From assembly GCA_046348855.1 (NCBI GenBank), contig JAXMDK010000002.1:124001-188000 (forward strand): DNA of 64,000 nucleotides, given 5' to 3'. The notes below the pieces were generated by a model. That model worked only from the letters and a program-made list of their open reading frames with translations, ran no database searches and was not told where the DNA came from. This document shows positions 16,875 to 25,079 of this stretch, piece by piece; positions within the stretch are counted from its first letter, which is position 1; each line of letters starts with the position of its first letter. Source of the DNA: TMP-24 sp046348855 (GTDB lineage: Bacteria > Pseudomonadota > Alphaproteobacteria > Rhodobacterales > Rhodobacteraceae). A program made the translations under genes and the position numbers.

Positions 16875-17807
16875 TTACTTGAGCGAGGCTTCGACCGCCG
16901 CCACGGCGTCCTTGCCGTCCTTGGTCGTCACGCCATCGAGCCAGGGCTTCCAAGCCGCCTCGTTCGCGGCCAGCCACTCGGTCGCGGCGACCTCGGGGTC
17001 CTTGCCGTCGTTGAGGATCGCACCCATGATCTTGTTTTCCGCGTCGAGCGAGAAGACCAGGTTTTCAAGAAGCTTGCCCTGGTTCGGGCATTCCTTGACG
17101 TAGCCCGCGCGGGTGTTCGTCGCCACGGTGGCGCCGCCGAAGTTCGGCCCGAAGTAATCGTCGCCGCCCGTCAGGTAGGTCATCTTGAAGTTCGTGTTCA
17201 TCGGGTGGGGTTCCCAGCCGAGGAAGACGATGGCCTTGCCGTCGGCGTCGGCCTTGGCGACCTGCGCCAGCATCCCCTGTTCCGAGCTTTCCACGATCTC
17301 GACGCCCGCGTCCTTCAGCCCGTCAACGTTCTTGTCGATCATGTCGATGATGATCTTGTTGCCGTCGTTGCCCGCCTCGATCCCGTAGATCTTGCCGTCG
17401 AGATCCTTGGCGTGCTTCGAGATGTCGGCGAAATCCTTGATGCCGAGTTCAGCGCCCTTGGCGTTGGTCGCGAGCGTGTATTTCGCGCCTTCGAGGTTCG
17501 TGCGCACGCTGTCGACGGTCTTCGCTTCGAGGTAGGGTTTGATGTTCGGCTCCATCGTCGGCATCCAGTTGCCCAGGAACACGTCGATGTCGCCCTTGGC
17601 CATGCCCTCGTAGGTCACCGGAACCGACAGGACTTGGGTCTCGGTCTCATAGCCGAGCGCCTTGAGGATGTGCGAGGTGACTGCCGTGGTCGAGGTGATG
17701 TCGGTCCAGCCGACGTCCGAGAAGGTGATCTTGTCGCAGCCGGCCGAGAAGGCCGGCGTCGCCAGCGCCAGGACCGCCGAGGCGAGAAGCATCGCGCGCA
17801 GTTTCAT
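16875..17807 (-). CDS. choX: choline-binding periplasmic protein
   Basis: A 310-residue substrate-binding protein with signal peptide MKLRAMLLASAVLALATPAFSA. The mature part begins CDKITFSDVGWTDITSTTAV and contains the GNWMPTM and GWEPHPMN aromatic segments that form the quaternary-ammonium cage in ChoX/ProX-type proteins. The ATG at 17807 is preceded by GGGAGTCC; a longer in-frame reading has no signal peptide at its start. It delivers choline to ChoWV. Confidence 0.95.
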   Translation of the reverse strand: MKLRAMLLASAVLALATPAFSAGCDKITFSDVGWTDITSTTAVTSHILKALGYETETQVLSVPVTYEGMAKGDIDVFLGNWMPTMEPNIKPYLEAKTVDSVRTNLEGAKYTLATNAKGAELGIKDFADISKHAKDLDGKIYGIEAGNDGNKIIIDMIDKNVDGLKDAGVEIVESSEQGMLAQVAKADADGKAIVFLGWEPHPMNTNFKMTYLTGGDDYFGPNFGGATVATNTRAGYVKECPNQGKLLENLVFSLDAENKIMGAILNDGKDPEVAATEWLAANEAAWKPWLDGVTTKDGKDAVAAVEASLK

Positions 17808-17829
17808 GTGGTGGACTCCCCTGTTTTCA

Positions 17830-17849
17830 TTAATTGATGAGTCAATTAA
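17830..17849. promoter_or_regulatory. predicted BetI operator 1 (choX side)
   Basis: A perfect palindrome with 8-bp arms, TTAATTGATGAGTCAATTAA, lies 23 nt upstream of the choX start. A near-identical palindrome lies on the betI side at 17975. Two matching sites in the region between a choline importer and betI are best explained as operators for BetI, the choline-responsive TetR-type repressor encoded next to them. Confidence 0.7.
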
Positions 17850-17974
17850 CTTCAATCCGGGCCTTCGGTGCAAGGAAAATCTTCGGACCGTCCCCGCGTG
17901 GCCGCTGTCGGATCGGTCGCAGCCTAGCGCAAAGCGCCGGCAAGGCAAACCGGGCGGGGTTCACTTCTTTTTTC

Positions 17975-17994
17975 TTGATTGACGAGTCAATAAA
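17975..17994. promoter_or_regulatory. predicted BetI operator 2 (betI side)
   Basis: TTGATTGACGAGTCAATAAA shares the core ATTGA-YGAG-TCAAT with the site at 17830; its arms match in 7 of 8 positions. It lies 43 nt upstream of the betI start and would control betI-betB-dehydratase-betA, including autorepression. Confidence 0.7.
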
Positions 17995-18036
17995 GGCTCA
18001 TGTAGCGGTGTCGTTCGCTCTTCAGGGACTGTGGGA

Positions 18037-18618
18037 ATGCCAAAGGTGGGAATGGAGCCGATTCGCAAGGCGGCGCTGGTCGAGGCGACGATCGTCGAGA
18101 TCGGGCGCACCGGCTCGCTTGACGTCACCGTCAGCCAGATCGCCAAGCGCGCCGGCATGTCCTCGGCGCTGGCCCACCATTATTTCGGCTCGAAGGAACA
18201 GATCTTCCTGGCCGCCATGCGCCAGATCCTGACGCTTTACGGGGCCGAGGTGCGCGGCGCGCTGGCGATGGCCGATGGCCCGCGCGAACGGCTGCAAGGC
18301 ATCGTCCGCGCCAGCTTTTCGGCGGTAAACTTCCGCCGCGAGGTGATCGGCGCCTGGCTGAACTTCTACGTGCTGGCCCAGACCCTGCCCGAAGCCAAGC
18401 GCCTCTTGCGCATCTACCAGCGCCGGCTGGACGCCAACCTGCGCCACGACCTCAAGAAGATCGTCGGCGACCGGGCGGGGCAGGTGGCCGGCGGCCTCGG
18501 CGCGATGATCGACGGGGTCTATATCCGCGAGGCGCTGAAGCAGGCCGCGCCCGACGGCGAAGGGGCCGTCGCCACCGCCCTGACCTACCTTTCTCTCGAA
18601 CTGGAGCCGCGCGCATGA
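18037..18618 (+). CDS. betI: TetR-family choline-responsive repressor BetI
   Basis: A 193-residue TetR-type repressor that begins MPKVGMEPIRKAALVEATI, the usual BetI start. The helix-turn-helix spans about residues 25-50 (VSQIAKRAGMSSALAHHYFG). The C-terminal ligand domain has the conserved AWLNFYVLAQTLPEAKRLLR and YQRRLDANLRHDL. In this family, choline binding releases the bet promoter. The ATG at 18037 is preferred to a GTG six bases earlier. The stop overlaps the betB ATG. Confidence 0.95.
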   Translation: MPKVGMEPIRKAALVEATIVEIGRTGSLDVTVSQIAKRAGMSSALAHHYFGSKEQIFLAAMRQILTLYGAEVRGALAMADGPRERLQGIVRASFSAVNFRREVIGAWLNFYVLAQTLPEAKRLLRIYQRRLDANLRHDLKKIVGDRAGQVAGGLGAMIDGVYIREALKQAAPDGEGAVATALTYLSLELEPRA

Positions 18619-20069
18619 TCGCCCAACCCAAGGCCAGCCATTTCATCGACGGCCAGTATGTCGAGGACACGGCAGGCGCGCCCATCGAGGTGATCTTTCC
18701 GGCGACCGGCGAAGTGATCGCCCGCGTACACGAGGCGACGCCCGCCATCATCGAACGGGCGCTGGCTTCGGCGGCGCGGGCGCAGAAGGAATGGGCGCGG
18801 ACGAAGCCGGTGGAACGGGCGCGCATCCTGCGCCGGGCCGCCGACCTGATCCGCGAGCGCAACCAGCAGCTTTCGGAACTGGAAACGCTCGATACCGGCA
18901 AGCCGATCCAGGAAACCACCGTCGCCGACGCCACGTCCGGCGCCGATGCGCTGGAATATTTCGCGGGTCTTGCGCCGACCGTGACCGGCGAAACCATGCC
19001 CCTGGGCCGCGACTTCGTCTATACGGTGCGCGAACCCCTGGGCGTCTGCGTCGGCATCGGCGCCTGGAATTATCCGACCCAGATCGCCTGCTGGAAGGGC
19101 GCGCCGGCGTTGGCCTTCGGCAATGCGATGGTGTTCAAACCCTCCGAGACGACGCCCCTTTGCACGCTGAAGGTGGCCGAAATCCTGCACGAGGCGGGCC
19201 TGCCGGCCGGGCTTTACAACGTGGTGCAGGGGCGCGGCGCGGTCGGCGCGGCGCTGGTGACCGACCCGCGTGTCGCCAAGGTGTCGCTGACCGGCTCGGT
19301 GCCCACGGGGCGCAAGGTCTATGCGCTGGCCGCCGAGGGCATCCGCCATGTGACGATGGAGCTTGGCGGCAAGTCGCCGCTGATCATCTTCGACGACGCC
19401 AACCTGGAAAATGCCGTGGGCGGCGCGCTGATGGCGAACTTCTATTCGGCGGGGCAGGTCTGTTCCAACGGTACCCGTGTCTTCGTGCAGAAGGGCATCA
19501 AGGACCGCTTCCTGACGCGCCTGAAGGAACGCACCGAGGCGATCCGCCTGGGCGACCCGCGCGAGGCGGACACCCAGATGGGGCCGCTGGTGTCGGCCGC
19601 GCAGCTCGACAAGGTGCTGGGCTATATCGAGACCGCCAGGAAGGAAGGCGCGCGGCTTGTCACCGGCGGCCACCGCGCCGGGCCGAACAGCGGCTATTTC
19701 GTCGCGCCCACGGTCTTTGCCGATGTGACCGACGACATGACCATCGCGCGCGAGGAAATCTTCGGCCCGGTGATGGCGGTTCTGGACTTCGCTGATGAGG
19801 AAGAGGCTGTAACCCGAGCCAACGCCACGGAATTCGGCCTTTCGGCCGGGGTCTTCACCGGCGATCTGGCGCGCGGTCACCGGGTGGTGGCGGCGCTGGA
19901 TGCCGGGACCTGCTGGATCAACGCCTACAACCTGACGCCGGTGGAAACCCCCTTCGGCGGTTCCAAGCAGTCGGGCGTCGGGCGCGAGAACTCCAAGGCC
20001 GCCATCGAACATTACACGCAGGTCAAGTCGGTTTACGTGAACCTTGGCGATGTGGACGCGCCCTATTGA
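18615..20069 (+). CDS. betB: betaine-aldehyde dehydrogenase
   Basis: A 484-residue NAD-dependent aldehyde dehydrogenase that makes glycine betaine from betaine aldehyde. It has PWNYP-type cofactor motif GAWNYPTQIACWK, the catalytic Glu in MELGGKSPLI (about residue 250), the catalytic Cys in GQVCSNGTRV (about 282) and a C-terminus ending EHYTQVKSVYVNLGDV. It sits between betI (4-nt overlap) and a PLP-dependent dehydratase gene (1-nt overlap, TGATG). Confidence 0.96.
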   Translation: MIAQPKASHFIDGQYVEDTAGAPIEVIFPATGEVIARVHEATPAIIERALASAARAQKEWARTKPVERARILRRAADLIRERNQQLSELETLDTGKPIQETTVADATSGADALEYFAGLAPTVTGETMPLGRDFVYTVREPLGVCVGIGAWNYPTQIACWKGAPALAFGNAMVFKPSETTPLCTLKVAEILHEAGLPAGLYNVVQGRGAVGAALVTDPRVAKVSLTGSVPTGRKVYALAAEGIRHVTMELGGKSPLIIFDDANLENAVGGALMANFYSAGQVCSNGTRVFVQKGIKDRFLTRLKERTEAIRLGDPREADTQMGPLVSAAQLDKVLGYIETARKEGARLVTGGHRAGPNSGYFVAPTVFADVTDDMTIAREEIFGPVMAVLDFADEEEAVTRANATEFGLSAGVFTGDLARGHRVVAALDAGTCWINAYNLTPVETPFGGSKQSGVGRENSKAAIEHYTQVKSVYVNLGDVDAPY

Positions 20070-21070
20070 TGGCAGAGGTTCCGACATACGCGGACCTGAC
20101 CGACGCCTATGCGGTGACCCGCCGGGCGACGGTGCGGACGCCGCTTCTCGACTGTCCGGCGCTGGCCGCGGCGGCGGGCGCGGCGCGGGTCTTCGTCAAG
20201 GCGGAAAGCTTTCAGGTGGCGGGGTCGTTCAAGTTCCGCGGCGCCACCTGGCGCATCGCGCAACTCAATGACGCGGAGCGGGCGCGCGGCGTCGTGGCCT
20301 TTTCCTCGGGCAACTTCGCACAGGGGCTGGCGGCCGCCGGTCGGGCGGCGGGGGTTCCGGTAACCATCGTCATGCCCCAGGACGCGCCCGCGACCAAGCG
20401 GCAGGCGACCGAAGGCTTTGGCGCGCGGGTGGTTCTGTCGGATCACGGCGACCGCCCGCGCGAGGAAGTCGCGGCGGCGCTGGCGCGCGAGATCGCAGCG
20501 CGTGACGGGCTGGTGCTGCTGCATCCGTTCGACGATCCGGCAATCGTCGCCGGTCAGGCCGGCGTGGCGATCGAGGCGCTGGAGCAGATGGCCGAAGCCG
20601 GCGCGACGCCCGACCTGGCCGCCTGTCCGACCGGCGGCGGCGGTCTGGTCGGCGGGCTGGCGCTGGCGGTGCGCCACCAGTGCCCGGACGCACGGATCTT
20701 TGCGGTGGAGCCGGAAGGTTACGACGGCATGGGCCGGTCTCTGGCCCAGGGCGCGGCGCAGCGGGTGACCGCCGGGGGACGGACCATGTGCGACGCGCTG
20801 CAGGCCACGCGGCCGGGCGACGCGCCCTTTGCCGCGGCGCAGGCCGCCGGCACTGAAGGCTGCCGCGTCTCCGACGCCGATGTGCGCGCCGCCCTGCGCC
20901 TGGCGTTCGAGCGGCTGAAACTGGTGCTGGAGCCTTCCGGCGCGGCGGCGATTGCCGCGCTTCTGTCCGGCGCGCTGCCGGCCAGGGGGCGGACGGTTCT
21001 GCTGGTCGCTTCGGGCGGCAATATCGGACTTGAGGATTTCGCCGCCCTGACCGGGGCGGCGCACGAGTGA
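20069..21070 (+). CDS. threonine/serine dehydratase-like PLP enzyme
   Basis: A 333-residue fold-type II PLP enzyme. The PLP lysine lies in GSFKFRGATWR (near residue 54), the phosphate-binding glycine loop is CPTGGGGLVGGLAL (near residue 190), and ASGGNIG near the end contacts the cofactor ring. This pattern matches threonine/serine ammonia-lyases and serine racemases. It is wedged between betB and betA by 1-nt overlaps, a place where related bacteria often have the choline sulfatase gene betC. A link to betaine-derived serine/glycine metabolism is plausible but inferred. Confidence 0.85.
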   Translation: MAEVPTYADLTDAYAVTRRATVRTPLLDCPALAAAAGAARVFVKAESFQVAGSFKFRGATWRIAQLNDAERARGVVAFSSGNFAQGLAAAGRAAGVPVTIVMPQDAPATKRQATEGFGARVVLSDHGDRPREEVAAALAREIAARDGLVLLHPFDDPAIVAGQAGVAIEALEQMAEAGATPDLAACPTGGGGLVGGLALAVRHQCPDARIFAVEPEGYDGMGRSLAQGAAQRVTAGGRTMCDALQATRPGDAPFAAAQAAGTEGCRVSDADVRAALRLAFERLKLVLEPSGAAAIAALLSGALPARGRTVLLVASGGNIGLEDFAALTGAAHE

Positions 21071-21081
21071 TGGGGACGGCG

Positions 21082-22746
21082 ATGGAAGCAGATTATGTGA
21101 TCGTGGGTGCGGGTTCGGCGGGCTGCGCGGTGGCCTACCGGCTCAGCGAGGCTGGCCATCAGGTCCTGGTGATCGAACATGGTGGCACCGATGCCGGGCC
21201 GTTCATCCAGATGCCGGGGGCGCTGTCCTATCCGATGAACATGCCGATCTACGATTGGGGTTTCCGCACCGAGCCCGAGCCGCATCTGGGCGGGCGCACG
21301 CTCGCCACGCCGCGCGGCAAGGTGGTGGGTGGGTCATCCTCGATCAACGGCATGGTGTTCGTGCGCGGCCATGCCAAGGATTTCGACCACTGGGCCGAAC
21401 AGGGCGCCGCCGGCTGGTCCTACGCCGACGTGCTGCCCTATTTCCGCCGGATGGAAACCTGGCATGGCGGCAAGGACGCGGGCGAGGCCGACAGCGCCTT
21501 TCGCGGCACCTCGGGGCCCCTGCATGTGACGCGCGGCCCGCGCAGCAACCCCCTGTTCAACGCCTTTGTCGATGCCGGGCGTCAGGCCGGCTATGAAGTG
21601 ACCGACGACTACAACGGCCAGAAGCAGGAAGGCTTCGGCGCGATGGAGGCGACGATCTTCAAGGGCCGGCGCTGGTCGGCCGCCAATGCCTACCTGCGCC
21701 CGGCGCAGAAGAACGGCCGCTGCCGCGTGGTGCGCGGCCTCGCCCGCCGGGTGGTGATCGAGAACGGCCGCGCCATCGGCGTCGAGATCGGCCGCGGCGG
21801 TGGCACCGAGGTGATCCGCGCCCGGTCCGAGGTGATCCTCGCCGCCTCCTCGATCAACACGCCGAAGCTGCTGATGCTGTCGGGGATCGGCGGAGCCGAG
21901 CAGCTGATGGCCCACGGCATTCCGGTGGTCGCCAACCGGCCCGGCGTCGGTGCGAACCTGCAGGACCATATGGAAATCTACATGCAGTTCGCCTCGAAAC
22001 TGCCTGTAACGCTTTACAAATACTGGAACCTGTGGGGCAAGGCCATCGTCGGCGCGCAATGGCTGTTCACCGGCAAGGGGATCGGCGCGTCGAACCAGTT
22101 CGAAAGCTGCGCCTTCATCCGGTCGGACAAGGGCGTCGACTATCCCGATATCCAGTATCACTTCCTGCCGATCGCGGTGCGCTATGACGGCAAGGCCGCG
22201 GCCGAGGGTCACGGCTTCCAGGCCCATGTCGGTCCGATGCGGTCGAAGTCGCGGGGATCGGTGACGCTGCGGTCGGCCGATCCGGCCGCCCCGCCGCGCA
22301 TCCTCTTCAACTACATGTCGCACCCCGACGACTGGGCCGACTTCCGCAAATGCGTGCGCCTGACGCGCGAGATCTTCGGCCAGCAGGCGATGGAGCCTTA
22401 CGTCAAGCACGAGATCCAGCCGGGGCCGGGCTACCAGAGCGACGACGAGATCGATGCCTTCATCCGCGAACATGCGGAAAGCGCCTACCATCCCTGTGGC
22501 ACCGCCCGCATGGGGCGGCGCGACGACCCGATGGCGGTGGTCGATCCCGAATGCCGGGTGATCGGGGTCGAGGGACTGCGCGTCGCCGACAGTTCGATCT
22601 TCCCGCGGGTGACGAACGGCAACCTCAACGGGCCGTCGATCATGACCGGCGAAAAGGCCGCCGACCATATCCTCGGCAAGGGCATGCTGGCGCCGGCGAA
22701 TTCGCCGCCGTGGAACAGCCCGCGCTGGCAGACGGCGCAACGCTGA
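21082..22746 (+). CDS. betA: choline dehydrogenase
   Basis: A 554-residue FAD-dependent GMC oxidoreductase that oxidises choline to betaine aldehyde at the inner membrane. It has an N-terminal dinucleotide-binding motif VIVGAGSAGCAVAYRL, the GMC signature GKVVGGSSSINGMVFVRGH, the second signature ASSINTPKLLMLSGIG and the catalytic His in AYHPCGTARMG near residue 465. MEADYVIVGAG is the usual BetA start, although an in-frame ATG at 21070 would overlap the previous stop. It is the last gene of the bet operon. Confidence 0.95.
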   Translation: MEADYVIVGAGSAGCAVAYRLSEAGHQVLVIEHGGTDAGPFIQMPGALSYPMNMPIYDWGFRTEPEPHLGGRTLATPRGKVVGGSSSINGMVFVRGHAKDFDHWAEQGAAGWSYADVLPYFRRMETWHGGKDAGEADSAFRGTSGPLHVTRGPRSNPLFNAFVDAGRQAGYEVTDDYNGQKQEGFGAMEATIFKGRRWSAANAYLRPAQKNGRCRVVRGLARRVVIENGRAIGVEIGRGGGTEVIRARSEVILAASSINTPKLLMLSGIGGAEQLMAHGIPVVANRPGVGANLQDHMEIYMQFASKLPVTLYKYWNLWGKAIVGAQWLFTGKGIGASNQFESCAFIRSDKGVDYPDIQYHFLPIAVRYDGKAAAEGHGFQAHVGPMRSKSRGSVTLRSADPAAPPRILFNYMSHPDDWADFRKCVRLTREIFGQQAMEPYVKHEIQPGPGYQSDDEIDAFIREHAESAYHPCGTARMGRRDDPMAVVDPECRVIGVEGLRVADSSIFPRVTNGNLNGPSIMTGEKAADHILGKGMLAPANSPPWNSPRWQTAQR

Positions 22747-22764
22747 GGGCGCTGGGGGTAGCCC

Positions 22765-23064
22765 TATTAATTGGAATCCCCAGCCGCAACTGAGCGCGAG
22801 GCCATTGCCTCGCGCGGCCGGCGGTCGGTATCAGCCTGCTTGGGCCGTGCTCCCAGAGCAAGGCCAGCCCCCGCCCCCTGGGCGGCGGGGGCTTCGCCCC
22901 CGCCGGGGCGGGCGCTGTCCGCGCCCGAATGTTCAGGATTACGGATGCCCCCTTGGCCTGCGCTTGCGCTCCGGCCAACGGACCGGGTGACGCGCCACTG
23001 GCGCGTCACCTGATCGGTCCGGCCTCCGTGAAGACCGACCTGCTATACTTTGAATCGATGTGCC
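22765..23064 (+). repeat. dispersed multi-hairpin repeat, copy B
   Basis: A full-length copy (about 300 nt) filling the gap between the convergent betA and VOC genes. The order is a GGAATC-type start, stem GCGCGAGGC/GCCTCGCGC, stem CCGTGCTC/GAGCAAGG (one mismatch), the GCCCCCGCC/GGCGGGGGC block, TTGGCC/GGCCAA, then the terminal palindrome GGACCGGGTGACGCGCC...GGCGCGTCACC...CGGTCC, and the conserved tail GACCTGC...GATGTGC. The terminal stem is the longest of the four copies. No gene was recognised inside. Confidence 0.9.
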
Positions 23065-23069
23065 TTGCT

Positions 23070-23486
23070 CTAACCACCCGGCTCGCAACGCCGCTCGACC
23101 AGATCCCAGCGGTTGCCCCACGGATCGCGCCAGACGGCCACGGTGCCATAGGCTTCGTGCCGGGGCTCTTCCTCGAACCGGATGCCGGCGGTGCGCATGG
23201 CGCGGTGATCGCGGGCGAAATTGTCGGTTTCCAGAAACAGGAACACCCGGCCGCCGGACTGGTTGCCGATGGCGGCGGACTGGGTCTCGGACGCGGCTTT
23301 GGCCAGCAACAGCGCGGACCCGGACTCCGATCCCGGTGGCCGGATCGTGACCCAGCGCTTGTCCGGCCCCTGGGCAATATCTTCGAGCAGCAGAAAGCTG
23401 AGCTTTCCGACATAGAAGGCGAGCGCCGCGTCATAGTCGGGCACCACAAGCGCCACGCATGCCAGCCGCTGCCGCGGGCCGGTCAT
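23070..23486 (-). CDS. VOC/glyoxalase superfamily protein
   Basis: A 138-residue protein with the paired beta-alpha-beta-beta-beta units of the vicinal-oxygen-chelate fold: LACVALVVPDYDAALAFYVG at the N-terminus and VAVWRDPWGNRWDLVE at the C-terminus, where the last Glu is a usual metal ligand. Members range from glyoxalase I to resistance proteins; nothing here fixes the substrate. Its start overlaps the bpt stop by 4 nt, so it is co-translated with bpt. Confidence 0.88.
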   Translation of the reverse strand: MTGPRQRLACVALVVPDYDAALAFYVGKLSFLLLEDIAQGPDKRWVTIRPPGSESGSALLLAKAASETQSAAIGNQSGGRVFLFLETDNFARDHRAMRTAGIRFEEEPRHEAYGTVAVWRDPWGNRWDLVERRCEPGG

Positions 23487-24325
23487 GTCTTGGCGCGGAC
23501 CGGCCTGGCTTCGGGCAGCGAGATGCGGGCAACCTGTTCGGCGATCGGATCGACCGACAGGGGATGGGTGTCGGCGGTGTGGTCGGCCGGGTTGCCCAGA
23601 TCCTGCCAGCGGCCGTTCTTGTAGATTTCCACCGCGCTGAACCCCGCCTTGTAGCCCATCTTGCGGCTGCCCGGCACCCAGTAGCCCAGATAGACATAGG
23701 GCAGGCCGGCGGCGCGGGCGATCTCGACATGGTCGAGGATGATGTAGGTTCCCAGGCTGTCGCGCACCCGGTCGGGCTCGTAGAAGCTGTAGACCATGCT
23801 GACCCCGTCATCGAGCACGTCGGTCAGGCAGACGGCGGTCAGCACCCGGCGGCCGTCGAGTTCCGAAGGCGGCGCGGTATATTCGACCACCCGGCTTTTG
23901 ACCGGGGTTTCCTCGATCATCGCGGCGAATTCGAAGATGTCCATGTCGGCCATGCCGCCGTCGGAATGGCGGCGGTCGAGATAGCGGCGGAAGAGCGCAT
24001 ACTGGTCTTCGGTGGCCCAGGGGCTGGTGGCTTCGCGCCGCAGGTCGGCGTTGCGGCGCAGCACCCGACGCTGGGCGCGGTTGGGCTGGAAGTCCGCCAC
24101 CCGGATGCGCGCCGACAGGCAGGCGGTGCATTCGGCGCAGGACGGGCGGTAGAGCACGTTCTGCGACCGGCGGAACCCCTGCTTGGACAGGGCGTCGTTC
24201 AGCCTGACGGCATTTTCGCCGGGAAGGGCCGTGAACAATTTCCGCTCGGACCGCCCCTCGAGATAGGGGCAGGGCTGGGGAGCCGTAACGTAGAATTGCG
24301 GCGCAAGTGGCAGCGTGTGGCGCAT
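23483..24325 (-). CDS. bpt: aspartate/glutamate leucyltransferase (Bpt)
   Basis: A 280-residue aminoacyl-tRNA-protein transferase of the bacterial ATE family, which adds Leu to proteins with N-terminal Asp or Glu and so feeds the N-end-rule protease pathway. Diagnostic segments are CPYLEGRSERKLFTAL, the Cys pair YRPSCAECTACLSARI, FRRYLDRRHSDGGM and the C-terminal YVYLGYWVPGSRKMGYKA. It is cytoplasmic and is the first gene of a two-gene operon with the VOC protein. Confidence 0.93.
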   Translation of the reverse strand: MRHTLPLAPQFYVTAPQPCPYLEGRSERKLFTALPGENAVRLNDALSKQGFRRSQNVLYRPSCAECTACLSARIRVADFQPNRAQRRVLRRNADLRREATSPWATEDQYALFRRYLDRRHSDGGMADMDIFEFAAMIEETPVKSRVVEYTAPPSELDGRRVLTAVCLTDVLDDGVSMVYSFYEPDRVRDSLGTYIILDHVEIARAAGLPYVYLGYWVPGSRKMGYKAGFSAVEIYKNGRWQDLGNPADHTADTHPLSVDPIAEQVARISLPEARPVRAKT

Positions 24326-24491
24326 GGGTGCGACAGAAAACCGGGAACGATGAATTTCAGGTTAGCAAGGCCCCGCGCATCCGCCAAGCCATTCCGTTCG
24401 ATTGAACCGGCGTTTGCATCGCAAAATCGGCCCGGGGGCGGGACTGTTGAAGCGCCCGCCGGGCCGTTGGTGCGGCCCGGCGAGGGAATTG

Positions 24492-24943
24492 TCAGCTTTG
24501 GCCGGCGCCAGGGGCGCGGTCATCGGGCGAAGGGCCGGCCCGGTCCTCGGCCTCGGCCCGCGCCGCCCTGGCGCGTTCGTCGAGATACTGGTCGAACTCG
24601 GACTTGTCCTTCGAGGCGCGCAGCCGTTCCAGGAAGGCCTCGAATTCCTCCTGTTCGCGTTGCAGCCGGTCAAGCGTATCGGCCTTGTAGGCGTCGAAGG
24701 CGCTGTTGCCGGACGAGCGGAACCCCTGACGGTGCATGTGCATCCCGTTATGGCCCATCCGCCGGCCAAAGGCGCAGCTACCCTTGAAAACATTCGCTTG
24801 CTCCAGATCATGTAGGCCAGGAGGGCAAGGCCCACCGGCCAGAAGAAGATGAAACCGAGGATCATGGCGGCCATCCAGGCGCCCTTACCGCGGTCATCGA
24901 GCCAGCTCTCGGCCCGCGAGGGCCAGGCGGCGATAGTCGACAT
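24492..24943 (-). pseudogene. DUF2852 membrane protein, frameshifted
   Basis: The N-terminal frame (start 24943, RBS GGAGG) gives a membrane segment MAAMILGFIFFWPVGLALLA and SKRMFS, then loses similarity. A second frame, readable from about 24786, gives GSCAFGRRMGHNGMH and a coiled-coil-like Glu/Arg tail (SAFDAYKADTLDRLQREQEE) ending at 24492, as in DUF2852 proteins. Adding one base to the AAAA run at 24787-24790 (TTTT in the coding strand) rejoins the two halves into a protein of about 150 residues. It is either a frameshift error or a recently broken gene. The function of the family is unknown. Confidence 0.78.
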
Positions 24944-24960
24944 GAGAACCTCCGTCTTTC

Positions 24961-24979
24961 ATGTGAATGCGTTTCACAT
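24961..24979. promoter_or_regulatory. ATGTGAA-N5-TTCACAT inverted repeat upstream of DUF2852 gene
   Basis: A perfect 7-bp dyad separated by 5 nt lies 17 nt upstream of the DUF2852 start codon, in a locally AT-rich stretch. Its position near the expected transcription start is compatible with a repressor site. No known consensus is claimed. Confidence 0.35.
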
Positions 24980-25079
24980 TCGACAAGATCGGGAGTGAGG
25001 GGCGGTCCGTCAAGCGGCTATGTGAACTATTTTAACATGGGCCGTTGCGACCGGCCCGGCATCGGCGGAAACCAGCGCA

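Noticed and set aside
22767..23013. Similar open frames in several repeat copies (for example a product with HGQPPPSGWRGLRP-like text)
   Set aside because: Several frames are open at once on both strands, start codons are not shared, no RBS is present and the changes follow stem pairing rather than codon positions. The similarity is that of the DNA element, not of a protein.
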